From positions 62,001 to 126,000 of the forward strand of contig CASFRV010000002.1 of the NCBI GenBank assembly GCA_949297215.1: a stretch of 64,000 bases of DNA. Direction: 5' to 3'. The notes beneath the pieces are model-generated. The model was not told the DNA's origin. It did not search any database and worked only from the letters and a program-made list of their open reading frames with translations. This document shows, in pieces, positions 46,549-54,802 of the stretch (its first letter is position 1; every line of letters begins with the position of its first letter). The position numbers and the translations under genes were made by a program. This DNA comes from an uncultured Bacteroidales bacterium (lineage in GTDB: Bacteria > Bacteroidota > Bacteroidia > Bacteroidales > Bacteroidaceae).

Positions 46549-47307
46549 ATGAAACGTTACACTTTCATTTGGACCAGCTTTTCCGACTTGATGACGAGCC
46601 TCTTCTTCATCATGCTTGTGCTGTTTGTTCTCACGGTCGTCATGCTGGAAAAAAACCATGAACAGACCACCATCCTGCACGAACGGACCGACAGCCTGTA
46701 CCAAACCACCAAAGCCCGCCTCGACCGCATCAACGAAATCGAGGAAGGCGTCAAACGCATCGACCCACAGTATTTTGCTTACAACGAACGGTATAAAAAG
46801 CACATCCTCAGGATCGACGCACGCTTTCCCGTCGGAGAAAGCAGCATCTATCTGCTCACCTCCGACACGCAGGAAAAGCTGCTGGACGCAGGGCGCACCA
46901 TCTCCCGCTTCATGCAAGCGGAACACGAAAAAAATCCCGACGTGAAATACCTGCTCATCGTGGAAGGGCAGGCCTCCGGCGGATATTACCACTACCATAC
47001 GGACGACTACCGCAACAACGACGTGCTCTCTTACCAGCGGGCGCTGGGCCTGTGGAACTTCTGGAAGCAGCGGGGCATCCGTTTCGGCGAGGAGTGTGAA
47101 CCCCTTATCTGCGGCAGCGGAGAAGGCGGCGTGCCCCGGTCTGCCAACGAAGAACAGAACCAGCGCTTCCTCGTTCACATCATTTTAAAGCCAGGAACCT
47201 TCGACAGCCTGACTGATGAAGGCCTCAAGATGAACGAAACTTCATTGGAAGCCCTGTCTGCAAATAGACGTCGGCATGATTATGAAAAAACAGGCCCGAG
47301 CCATTAG
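46549..47307 (+). CDS. MotB/ZorB-like protein with plug-type membrane segment and OmpA-like domain
   Basis: A 252-residue protein. One N-terminal membrane segment carries the stator motif with a membrane-facing acid, D13 (IWTSFSDLMTSLFFIMLVLFV), as in MotB and ZorB. A linker leads to an OmpA-like peptidoglycan-binding domain: LLIVEGQASGG, NNDVLSYQRALGLWNFW and SANEEQNQRFLVHI. The usual GHTD is replaced by GQAS, so peptidoglycan binding may be altered. Together with the upstream gene it should form a proton-driven stator. Confidence 0.8.
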   Translation: MKRYTFIWTSFSDLMTSLFFIMLVLFVLTVVMLEKNHEQTTILHERTDSLYQTTKARLDRINEIEEGVKRIDPQYFAYNERYKKHILRIDARFPVGESSIYLLTSDTQEKLLDAGRTISRFMQAEHEKNPDVKYLLIVEGQASGGYYHYHTDDYRNNDVLSYQRALGLWNFWKQRGIRFGEECEPLICGSGEGGVPRSANEEQNQRFLVHIILKPGTFDSLTDEGLKMNETSLEALSANRRRHDYEKTGPSH

Positions 47308-47361
47308 ACCGGGATGTAGCTTAAACATAAAATCAAACCGACAACAAACGCCAACAACGTC

Positions 47362-48474
47362 ATGATAAGATTTCTATTCCTAACCCTGGCAGGACTGCTT
47401 CTGCTGGCATCCTGCAACAACAAAAGCAAGGAACAAAAACCCACCACGCTGACGGAAGAGCAAGCGTACAAACGCATGGGCAGCGGCGTCTGTCTCGTCA
47501 AAGTGGACTATTACTATTCTGTCGACTTCGGCAACGATGTCTCTCTCTACTTCTCCGAGGTGAGCGACGATGGGGAAATACTGAACCTGACCGACAATGT
47601 AAATGAAATACAAACGAGCGAGCTTTTCGGCACAGGTTTCTTCGTAACGGAAGACGGGCACATCGCCACCAACGCCCACGTGGTGACACCCACAGAGAAC
47701 ATGGAGCGGGCTCACAACTGGCTCATTGATGCTTTTTCTGAGATTGCAAACGGCTACAAAGACCGTATAAACCGGCTTAATTCCAACATCGGCGCACTGG
47801 AATACGCCATCAGGGAAGCACCGGCCGAAAAAACATGGGAACTGCTCAACGAATATCAAGCCAAATGCAACGAGCGCGACACATTGCAGAACTTTGTCAA
47901 CAACGTTGATCGCATAAATACAGCCATTCATACCCTCACGCTGCACAAGGACGTCAGCGTTGCCCTCAACAACACGTTCGTCACGAGCAGCTCCGACTTC
48001 CTGCCCTGCATACCCAGCCGCGAGGACGAGGAGCACGACCTGGCGCTCGTACGCCTCAAGGACAAAAAGACGCCCGAGGGCTGCTACATCTTCAAAGTGC
48101 CGGGCTTCCGCAGCATCCAGCAGAGCGAGAGCGACACCGAAAACGTTCGCAAGACTTCCACTCCGCGCACGGCCAGCGTGAAACCGGGCGACAAGGTCTA
48201 CATCATCGGCTTCAACCTCGGACCGGCCCTCGCCCTCACCGACGAAGGCATCAGGGCGCAGATTACGAGCGGAACCGTCAGCCAGGACGGCGGCTCCGAC
48301 CGCATCATGTACACCACCCCGACGCTCGTCGGTTCGAGCGGAGCACCCGTCATCAACAGCCGGGGACAGCTCGTAGCCGTCAACTATGCCACCCTCACGG
48401 GCACGCAGGGCTTCAACTACGGCATCAAGGTGAAACACCTGACCAATTTCTTAAACGATAATGGAGATCACTAA
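47362..48474 (+). CDS. Trypsin-like serine protease lipoprotein
   Basis: A 370-residue lipoprotein (lipobox LLASC18) with an HtrA/trypsin-like fold and complete triad: H106 (ATNAHVV), D226 (EHDLALVRL) and S326 (VGSSGAPV). A helical insertion of about 90 residues (about 115-205) separates H and D; no PDZ domain is seen. The signature FGTGFFVTEDGHIATNAHV is typical. It is the second protease in the accessory regions and the only periplasmic one in cluster 2, so it may process or be activated by the stator assembly. Confidence 0.85.
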   Translation: MIRFLFLTLAGLLLLASCNNKSKEQKPTTLTEEQAYKRMGSGVCLVKVDYYYSVDFGNDVSLYFSEVSDDGEILNLTDNVNEIQTSELFGTGFFVTEDGHIATNAHVVTPTENMERAHNWLIDAFSEIANGYKDRINRLNSNIGALEYAIREAPAEKTWELLNEYQAKCNERDTLQNFVNNVDRINTAIHTLTLHKDVSVALNNTFVTSSSDFLPCIPSREDEEHDLALVRLKDKKTPEGCYIFKVPGFRSIQQSESDTENVRKTSTPRTASVKPGDKVYIIGFNLGPALALTDEGIRAQITSGTVSQDGGSDRIMYTTPTLVGSSGAPVINSRGQLVAVNYATLTGTQGFNYGIKVKHLTNFLNDNGDH

Positions 48475-48486
48475 AACTTTACAGCT

Positions 48487-48849
48487 ATGGAATTTTTTAA
48501 TTTTCTGAAAAAGAAGCAATCTGCCGCATCGTCCGACAAAATCACAGCCAGCCGCATCCGTGGAAGATGGTACGGCATGATGATCGTTCTGGGGCAGGAG
48601 CTCGGCATGGAGATGAAATTTGAGAACAAAGCGCAAGAGGTCATCGCCATGCTCAAGCTGTCGAACCTCGTTCCCGAGGAAATGAAAATTGTGAACAAGC
48701 TGATTGCGTTGCAAAAGACGCTCGAAAGCGACGACGAGATGACAGACGACGACAGACAGGCCCAATACATGCTGGGGGCGGTCGAGGCCAAGCAAGTTTT
48801 CCTAGAAGACAAAAAATGGGAAAGGCTCCTGCTCTTGGAAGCCTTGTAA
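48487..48849 (+). CDS. Small charged protein, last gene of cluster 2
   Basis: A 120-residue protein 12 bases after the protease gene. It has no signal peptide; residues about 20-75 are helical and amphipathic (GRWYGMMIVLGQELGME, VIAMLKLSNLVPEEMKIVNKL). The middle (about 80-95) is acidic. I do not recognise it. Its position suggests an immunity, adaptor or regulatory role, but nothing in the sequence decides. Confidence 0.65.
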   Translation: MEFFNFLKKKQSAASSDKITASRIRGRWYGMMIVLGQELGMEMKFENKAQEVIAMLKLSNLVPEEMKIVNKLIALQKTLESDDEMTDDDRQAQYMLGAVEAKQVFLEDKKWERLLLLEAL

Positions 48850-48863
48850 ACGGACAAAAGACG

Positions 48864-48871
48864 TATCTTTA
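48864..48871 (+). promoter_or_regulatory. -7-like box TATCTTTA before the ADP-ribosylglycohydrolase
   Basis: TATCTTTA differs from TAnnTTTG at the last base. A hairpin with arms CCTGCGGCCGG (48885-48895) and CCGGCCGCAGG (48905-48915) follows in the leader. Together they suggest a separate unit rather than read-through from cluster 2. Confidence 0.4.
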
Positions 48872-48933
48872 CACCCTAAATCCACCTGCGGCCGGTTGCA
48901 TAAGCCGGCCGCAGGCCATAAAAACACACGGAA

Positions 48934-51441
48934 ATGTTAGGAGCTATCATTGGTGACATCGTGGGTTCCACGCGCGAATGGAACAACGTGAAGACTGAAG
49001 ATTTCGAACTGCTGCCGCCGGGCAGCCGCTTCACCGACGACTCGGTGATGACGCTGGCTGTGGCCGAATGGCTCATGTCGGACCCGTCGCACGGCGAGGC
49101 GTCGCTGGTGCGCTGCATGCAGCGGCTCGGACGGCGCTACCCGCGGGCGGGCTACGGCGGGCGCTTCCGCAAATGGCTCGCCTCCGACCACCCGCAACCC
49201 TACGGGAGCTTCGGCAACGGGTCGGCCATGCGCGTGAGCCCCGTGGGCCTCTACGCCCGCTCACTCAACGAGGCGTTGGAGCTGGCCCGCATCTCGGCCG
49301 CCGTGACGCACAACCACCCCGAAGGCATCAAGGGGGCACAGGCCGTGGCTGCCTGCATCTATATGAGGATGCAAGACAAAAACAGAGACGAAATCAAAAA
49401 CTATATCGAGACTGCTTTCGGTTACGACCTCAGCACTCCATTGGAAGACATCCGCCCGGGCTACACGTTCGACGTGACTTGTCAGGGCAGTGTGCCGGTG
49501 GCCATCATGGCCTTCCTGCAAAGAGCGAACGCCTGGAAGACCCTGCGCCTGGCCGTCTCGATGGGTGGCGACTCCGACACCATCGCCTGCATCACGTGCG
49601 CCATCGCCAACGCACAACCGCTCAACATGGGCAGCGGCCAACTCGACTATGAGTTCGAAGAACCGTGCCGACGCCTGCTACCGCCCGACCTGCTCGACAT
49701 CCACGACCGCTTCGAGGCTTTCGTGAGCCGCCCGCTTTACGAATCGTACGCGACGTCGGGGGGCTGTACATGCTTCGTGGGCGAATATCCGGGCGATGCC
49801 GACGAGGCCACGGCCCGGAGAAAAATAGGCCAGATGATCCACTTCGGCGTGCGCCACTTCGTCGACCTCACCGAGGAGGGCGAGCTACGTCCTTACAGCC
49901 GGCTGCTGCCCGAAGGGACGACCTACGTGCGACTGCCCATCCCGCGGGGCGGGGTGCCGCAGAGCGTGGCCGAGCTGCACAGCCTGCTGAACCGCATCGA
50001 CGACTTGAAGAAGGGCGAGGGCTGCCTGTACGTCCACGACCGCCGCGGCCTGGAGCGTTGCATCGTGGTGGCGGCCTGCCAAGCGTTGCGCCAGGGGCTC
50101 GACCGCTCGCCCGCAAACATCGCGGCCTACATGGAGCGTCTGGCGGCCAGGCTGCCTAAATCGGCCCACGTCCCGCAGCGGCTCACGGCGGAGCAGCGGG
50201 CCTTTGTGGCGCGCTTTGCCGAAAGCTGTGCGGAGTACAAAACGAAGTTCGCCAACAGCATCGCCGACAGCATCCGCGGCTGCCTGATGGGCGGGGCGGC
50301 GGGCGACGCGCTGGGCTATCCCGTCGAGTTTATGAGCGCTGCCGAGATACGTGCCCGCTACGGTGCGCAGGGCATCACCCGCCTCGTGCCCGACAGCGGC
50401 GGACGGGCCCTCGTGAGCGACGACACGCAGATGACGCTCTTCACGGCGGCCGGCCTGCTCACGGCCATCACCCACTATTCCATGTGCGGCAGCGGCGGCG
50501 ACCCCGTGGGCTACGTCGCGGGCGCCTACGTCGACTGGTACTGCACGCAGACGGACGCCTTCGGCCGTCCCTCGGACGCTCCTACGGGCACGTGGCTGCG
50601 GGCCGTGCCACGGCTCTACGTACGCCGGGCACCAGGCATCACGTGCATGAACGCCTGCCAGTGCCTGCTCCGCGGCGAGCACGTGGAAAACAACAGCAAG
50701 GGCTGCGGCGGCATCATGCGCGTGGCGCCCGTGGCACTGGTGGAGGCGTCCTGCCACGGGCGCGGCACGGGCAGCTGCTCGATGAAGGAGCTGGCCGAAA
50801 CAGCCGCCCGCCTGGCCGCCCTGACGCACAAGCACCCGCTGGGCTTCCTGCCGGCCGCCCTGCTCGCGGTGCTGCTCTACAAGCTCACGGTGCGCCCGGC
50901 CGAACAGGCCTTGCGCGAGATGGACGTGCTCGTGGCCGACTCGCTCGCCGTACTCGACACGGTTTTCCGGGGGGAATATGAAGCCGACAAGCGCCTGCTG
51001 AAAGAACTGACGCAGCGGGCCGTCGCCCTGGCCCATGCATCCGACGTATCGGACGAAGAGGCCGTCCGTCGGCTGGGTCAAGGCTGGACGGGCGAGGAGG
51101 CCTGGGCCATTGCGCTCTGTTGCGCCCTGCGCCATGCCGACGCCCCCGCCCGCGCCATCGCGGCGGCCGTGAACCACGACGGCGACAGCGACTCGACGGG
51201 CGCCATCGCGGGCCACATCGTGGGCGCCATCCACGGATACAGCGCCCTCAGCTCGCGCCAACTGCTGTGCCCGCCGGGCCGCAGCCTCGACGACGTGCTC
51301 GAACTCGCCGACGTCGTCCTGGCGCTGGCCGACGACCTGGCCTCGGGCTGCTCCATCGACGAATACAGCCACATCGACACGCCGGCCGAACGCCAATGGT
51401 ACGAACGCTACTGGGTGAAACGGCCCTCAGGCATCGGCTGA
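48934..51441 (+). CDS. Two ADP-ribosylglycohydrolase domains around a cysteine-less phosphatase-like domain
   Basis: An 835-residue cytoplasmic protein. Domain 1 (about 1-260) is a DraG-type ADP-ribosylglycohydrolase: GDIVGSTREW, T34-DDS37 and G212-DSD215 give the metal-binding set. The middle (about 275-440) looks like a dual-specificity phosphatase (IHFGVRHFVDLTEEGEL, VRLPIPRGG), but its P-loop reads H368-DRRGLER in place of H-C-x5-R, so the nucleophile is Asp and the domain is probably inactive or a binding module. Domain 3 (about 450-830) is a second glycohydrolase: GDALGYPVEF, S495-DDT498 and D749-GDSDS. It should remove ADP-ribose from proteins or nucleic acid. Confidence 0.85.
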   Translation: MLGAIIGDIVGSTREWNNVKTEDFELLPPGSRFTDDSVMTLAVAEWLMSDPSHGEASLVRCMQRLGRRYPRAGYGGRFRKWLASDHPQPYGSFGNGSAMRVSPVGLYARSLNEALELARISAAVTHNHPEGIKGAQAVAACIYMRMQDKNRDEIKNYIETAFGYDLSTPLEDIRPGYTFDVTCQGSVPVAIMAFLQRANAWKTLRLAVSMGGDSDTIACITCAIANAQPLNMGSGQLDYEFEEPCRRLLPPDLLDIHDRFEAFVSRPLYESYATSGGCTCFVGEYPGDADEATARRKIGQMIHFGVRHFVDLTEEGELRPYSRLLPEGTTYVRLPIPRGGVPQSVAELHSLLNRIDDLKKGEGCLYVHDRRGLERCIVVAACQALRQGLDRSPANIAAYMERLAARLPKSAHVPQRLTAEQRAFVARFAESCAEYKTKFANSIADSIRGCLMGGAAGDALGYPVEFMSAAEIRARYGAQGITRLVPDSGGRALVSDDTQMTLFTAAGLLTAITHYSMCGSGGDPVGYVAGAYVDWYCTQTDAFGRPSDAPTGTWLRAVPRLYVRRAPGITCMNACQCLLRGEHVENNSKGCGGIMRVAPVALVEASCHGRGTGSCSMKELAETAARLAALTHKHPLGFLPAALLAVLLYKLTVRPAEQALREMDVLVADSLAVLDTVFRGEYEADKRLLKELTQRAVALAHASDVSDEEAVRRLGQGWTGEEAWAIALCCALRHADAPARAIAAAVNHDGDSDSTGAIAGHIVGAIHGYSALSSRQLLCPPGRSLDDVLELADVVLALADDLASGCSIDEYSHIDTPAERQWYERYWVKRPSGIG

Positions 51442-51507
51442 GGGCCGAAAGCACCGCCTTTCATATTTATTAAGCCGCAAGGAGAGAGACGTTAGCCGCA
51501 AATGGTC

Positions 51508-51515
51508 TAACTTTG
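51508..51515 (+). promoter_or_regulatory. -7 box TAACTTTG of the HAD-thioesterase gene
   Basis: A perfect TAnnTTTG match 28 bases before ATG 51543. It overlaps the upstream in-frame ATG at 51513, which settles the start in favour of 51543. Confidence 0.65.
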
Positions 51516-51542
51516 ACGGACAACCCCCAAAACCATACAGCC

Positions 51543-52775
51543 ATGAAATACAAACTATTGGTACTCGACGTCGACGGGACGCTGCTCAACGAGGAGAAAA
51601 CCGTGAGCAAACGCAACATGGCGGCCCTGCGCAAGGCGCAGCAGCTCGGCGTGCGCATCGTGCTGGCCTCGGGGCGGCCCGTGCATGGCCTCATGCCGCT
51701 GGCACGGGCGCTCGATCTGGGGCTGTACGGCGGCTTTGTCATGGCCTATAACGGCGCTGTCGTCATCGACGCGGCAAGCGGGGACGTCGTCTTCGAGCGG
51801 CGGGTCGACCCGGCCATGCTGCCCTATCTCGAAAAGAAGGCGCGCAAGAACGGCTTCGCCCTGCTCACCTACCACGGCGACCGCCTGCTCACCGACAACG
51901 CCTCCGACCCGCACGTGCAGGCCGAAGCGGCGCTCAATGGCCTGAAAATCGAGGAAACCGCCGACCTGGCGGCGGCCGTCGACTTCTCTCCGCACAAATG
52001 TATCCTCGTAAGCGACGACGAAGAGGCCCTCTGCGGCCTGGAAGCCCACTGGAAGAAGCGTCTGGCGGGCGAGCTCGACGTGTTCCGCTCCGAGCCGTTC
52101 TTCCTCGAAGTGGTGCCCTGCGCGGTCGAGAAGTCGAACACGATGGGCCTGCTGATCGAACGGCTGGGCCTCAGCCGCGACGAGGTGATGGCCATCGGCG
52201 ACGGCCCGGCCGACGTGGCCATGCTCCAACTGGCGGGCATGGGCGTGGCCATGGGCCACTCGCCCGAGGCGGTCAAGGTGTGTGCCGACCGCACGACCGC
52301 CACGACAGCCGAGGACGGCGTGGCGCAGGCCGTCGAACAGCTCATCCTGGCCGACGTGCGCCCCTCGCAGGTGCCCCTCGACCTCCTCAACGCGCAAGCC
52401 GCCCACAGCCTGATGGGCAACCTGGGCATACAGTACACCTACCTCTCGGAAGACCGCGTCGAGGCCACCATGCCCGTCGACCACCGCACGCGCCAGCCCT
52501 TTGGCATCCTGCACGGCGGCGCCACGCTGGCCCTGGCCGAAACGGTGGCGGGCCTGGGCTCGATGGCCCTCTGCCACACTGACGAATTTGTGGTGGGCAT
52601 GCAGGTGAGCGGCAACCACGTGTCCTCCGCCCTCGAGGGCGACACCGTGCGCGCCGTGGGCACCGTGGTGCACAAGGGCCGCTCGTCGCACGTGTGGAAC
52701 GTCGACGTGTTCACCTCCACGGGCAAGCTCGTGTCGTCCGTGCGCGTGGTGAACAGCGTGATGAAAAAGCGCTGA
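51543..52775 (+). CDS. Cof-type HAD phosphatase fused to a hotdog-fold thioesterase
   Basis: A 410-residue two-domain protein. Residues 1-270 form a class IIB HAD hydrolase: VLDVDGTLLN (motif I), LASGRPVHGL (motif II) and AIGDGPADVAML (motif III/IV). Residues about 290-410 form a PaaI-type hotdog thioesterase: QPFGILHGGATLALAETVAGLGS and VGMQVSGNHV, then SHVWNVDVFTSTGKLVSSVRV. The thioesterase half resembles DHNA-CoA thioesterase, so a role in menaquinone synthesis or CoA-ester clearance is possible, with the HAD half acting on a related phosphate. It converges with tsaE. Confidence 0.88.
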   Translation: MKYKLLVLDVDGTLLNEEKTVSKRNMAALRKAQQLGVRIVLASGRPVHGLMPLARALDLGLYGGFVMAYNGAVVIDAASGDVVFERRVDPAMLPYLEKKARKNGFALLTYHGDRLLTDNASDPHVQAEAALNGLKIEETADLAAAVDFSPHKCILVSDDEEALCGLEAHWKKRLAGELDVFRSEPFFLEVVPCAVEKSNTMGLLIERLGLSRDEVMAIGDGPADVAMLQLAGMGVAMGHSPEAVKVCADRTTATTAEDGVAQAVEQLILADVRPSQVPLDLLNAQAAHSLMGNLGIQYTYLSEDRVEATMPVDHRTRQPFGILHGGATLALAETVAGLGSMALCHTDEFVVGMQVSGNHVSSALEGDTVRAVGTVVHKGRSSHVWNVDVFTSTGKLVSSVRVVNSVMKKR

Positions 52776-52791
52776 GCCCCTCTCCCCGCAT

Positions 52792-52837
52792 AACGACATC
52801 GCCCCCGCAACCGGCCGGTTGCGGGGGCGATGTCGTT
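52792..52837. terminator. 46-base perfect palindrome between convergent genes
   Basis: A perfect inverted repeat with arms of 23 bases, centred on CCGGCCGG at 52811-52818 and starting AACGACATC. It lies between the HAD-thioesterase stop and the tsaE stop, so it is best read as a bidirectional terminator, although neither side has a strong T-run. Confidence 0.7.
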
Positions 52838-52854
52838 TCCGGGCCACGGCGGGC

Positions 52855-53268
52855 TCACCAGGCGATGCGCCGCGCGCCGCCGTCCAGCTCCTCGACGCTC
52901 ACGCGCACGGCATCGGCCGGCAGGAGCTCCTCGATGAGCTCGGGCCACTCGATGAAGCACACCGCGCCCGAGAAGAAATAGTCCTCGTAGCCCATGTCGT
53001 ACACCTCTTCCAGCTTCTTGATGCGATAAAAGTCGAAGTGGTAAATCAGTTCCCCCGTTTCGTCGGCGCGATACTCGTTGACGATGGAGAACGTGGGCGA
53101 GTTGATGACGTCCGTCACGCCCAGCGTCTCGCACAGGGCCTTGATGAACGTCGTTTTTCCCGCCCCCATTTTTCCGTAAAAGGCAAAGACCGTGTTATCG
53201 CCCATCTCGCCTACAAACGTACGGGCCGCGCCGGAAAGTTCGTCCAAAGTTTTTACAATCAGTTCCAT
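52855..53268 (-). CDS. tsaE: tRNA threonylcarbamoyladenosine biosynthesis ATPase TsaE
   Basis: P-loop ATPase working with TsaB, TsaC and TsaD to make t6A in tRNAs. The 137 residues starting [13 protein letters not shown] include Walker A G32-KMGAGKTT ([18 protein letters not shown]), a switch [11 protein letters not shown] and the conserved YHFDFYRI and [13 protein letters not shown] motifs. The ATG at 53268 is preferred over upstream codons because it matches the family N-terminus and leaves room for the promoter. Confidence 0.95.
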   Translation of the reverse strand: MELIVKTLDELSGAARTFVGEMGDNTVFAFYGKMGAGKTTFIKALCETLGVTDVINSPTFSIVNEYRADETGELIYHFDFYRIKKLEEVYDMGYEDYFFSGAVCFIEWPELIEELLPADAVRVSVEELDGGARRIAW

Positions 53269-53312
53269 GCGTAATAAAGATAAGACCGCGCACACCGTCG
53301 TCCGCGGCCCTG

Positions 53313-53320
53313 CAAAGTTA
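53313..53320 (-). promoter_or_regulatory. -7 box TAACTTTG of tsaE
   Basis: Reading leftwards, TAACTTTG (53320 to 53313) lies 45 bases before the tsaE ATG. It is inside a duplicated motif that recurs at 53398-53421. Confidence 0.6.
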
Positions 53321-53445
53321 GTGCAAGGTGAGAGAAGTAGGAAGGGAAAGCTTGCTTTTCATTCCTACTTCCGAGCCGCAGCCTAACTTGGGCCCCGCCA
53401 AAGTTAGTGCAAGGCGAGAGAATATAAATGTAGATATACATGAAA
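53313..53445. repeat. Duplicated promoter-like motif flanking a hairpin
   Basis: CAAAGTTAGTGCAAGG followed by GAGAGAA occurs at 53313-53336 and again at 53398-53421. Between the copies lies a strong imperfect hairpin with arms GAAGTAGGAA (53335-53344 region) and TTCCTACTTC (53362-53371 region). On the minus strand each copy carries a TAACTTTG box. Confidence 0.6.
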
Positions 53446-54327
53446 ATACATCTCACCCGCTCGGGGCGTTAGCCCCGCTACAACAATCCCATCCTTGCGG
53501 CGGGGAGGAGATAGCTGTGAGGCTGGGGCCTCGAAGAGGCCGGGCTATGAGTAACCTCGGGTTCCGCTGCGCTCCACCCGAGGTGGGTGGATGGTGTCGT
53601 AGTCGGCCTCGAAGAGGTCGCTATGCCTGTGGCGGCGTCGGGTATAGTCGCCTCTTCGAGGCTCTCCTTGATGTGTGGCCCCGTACCGCGGGTTCCGCTT
53701 CGCTCCACCCGCGGCTACTGATAGCTCGGCCTCTTCGAGGCCGCCCGTGCGGCGAGGCTGTATAGGAGGGGTGCCATTCTTGGCGCCCGAAAACGCTCGG
53801 GGCGTAGCACCGCACCGACATTCTTCCACCGCGGTGGCCATCCGGGACGTGAGAGACGCGATGAATCGCGTCTCTACGCGGCGGACTGCCCATCCGGGCG
53901 GAACTACTGCGTGCAGGCAGCGAGGCTGCCGACCCCATAGGGGTCGCACCATCTATAACCGCGGGTGAGCGAAACCACCCGCGGACAGGAACTCCCCCAC
54001 TAATCCGACCCCATGGGGGTCGAACTTCACACCGACGGCTTTCGAACGGCACGATGCCGGACGACGGGCGGCGGTCTCTCCGCGGTGACCATCTGACGGG
54101 CGGCAGCCTCGCTGCTCCGCGGGTGTGCCTGCGGCAGACCCGCGGGAATCGAAGTTGGACCCCTATGGGGTCCTCATAGTGGGGTGGTTCCTCTCCGCAG
54201 GTTCGCCTTTGGCTCACCCGCGGTTATAGAAAGTTCGCCCCCTATGGGGGCGCAGGTCTCGCGGTCTCCCAGCACACGGGCCGGACTGCCCGTGCGGGCT
54301 GATGCCATGATGGGCCGCCGCGCGGGG
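53446..54327. repeat. Mosaic palindromic repeat block upstream of the GT90 gene
   Basis: About 880 bases with no gene I can support. It contains several GCCTCGAAGAGGC or GCCTCTTCGAGGC boxes (53527-53745), CCGCGGGTT/CACCCGCGG arms, the GAGACGCGAT/ATCGCGTCTC hairpin (53853-53874), CCCCATAGGGGTC-like boxes and ATAACCGCGGGT units. The pieces match parts of 31186-31985 and 63440-63740 in both orientations. Confidence 0.75.
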
Positions 54328-54669
54328 CTGTGCGCTATTTGGCACTCTGTTAATGCGGACACGCGGGTTGCGCCGCCTTTTAGCGTTGGAAATGCCGAGG
54401 GAAGGGGCATTTCCGTCGATTCGTCCCTTGGATTTCTGTTTCCATCCCATGGATCGGCCGAAACATCCCATGGAAATTTCGATCCATGGGCACTTTCGGG
54501 TGGAAAATTGGGGCCGATTTGCGCCATATAGTGGCGAAAATCGCGTTTTTGTGCGTCCGCGCGGCGGTGGTTCGCGGGGATATATCTGTATATCAAGGTG
54601 TTCTGATTTTCGCTCATTTGCGAGCGAAGGACGATGAGCGCGAAAATAATCGATTTTTCGTGTTAAAAA
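54328..54669 (+). repeat. 340-base non-coding element, copy A
   Basis: It begins CTGTGCGCTATTTGGCAC, contains four units built on ATCCCATGG or ATCCATGG, then GAAAATTGGGGCCGATTTG, and ends GCGCGAAAATAATCGATTTT with CGTGTTAAAAA. A diverged copy in the same orientation lies at 63068-63430. No open frame is kept between the copies. Confidence 0.75.
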
Positions 54670-54670
54670 A

Positions 54671-54711
54671 GCAGCCCCGGAGCGGCGCGGGCCGGCGCCG
54701 GGCGGGGCTGC
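54671..54711. terminator. Hairpin after element copy A
   Basis: GCAGCCCC (54671-54678) pairs with GGGGCTGC (54704-54711), with a GC-rich interior. An A-run precedes it (TTTTTT on the minus strand), so it would terminate leftward transcription; on the plus strand GAAAAAA follows. It separates the element from the GT90 promoter. Confidence 0.5.
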
Positions 54712-54752
54712 GAAAAAAGGACGACGCGGCGCGCTATGTGGGCGGAAAGCCT

Positions 54753-54760
54753 TACCTTTG
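54753..54760 (+). promoter_or_regulatory. -7 box TACCTTTG of the GT90-like gene
   Basis: A TAnnTTTG match 43 bases before the ATG at 54803. Confidence 0.6.
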
Positions 54761-54802
54761 CCGTATCTTTCTTTCAACGCTAACGCTTAAAACGCTTCTC
54801 CC

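Noticed and set aside
45001..47307. Complete Zorya defence system
   Set aside because: ZorC, ZorD and ZorE equivalents are absent; only the stator-like pair is found, so the canonical name is not justified.
53266..53295. Longer tsaE start at 53295
   Set aside because: It adds nine residues absent from the family and approaches the promoter box; the ATG at 53268 fits better.
53446..54700. Small frames in the spacer before the GT90 gene as a toxin-antitoxin or hypothetical operon
   Set aside because: Composition and overlap with repeat units recurring elsewhere, with different frames open in each copy.
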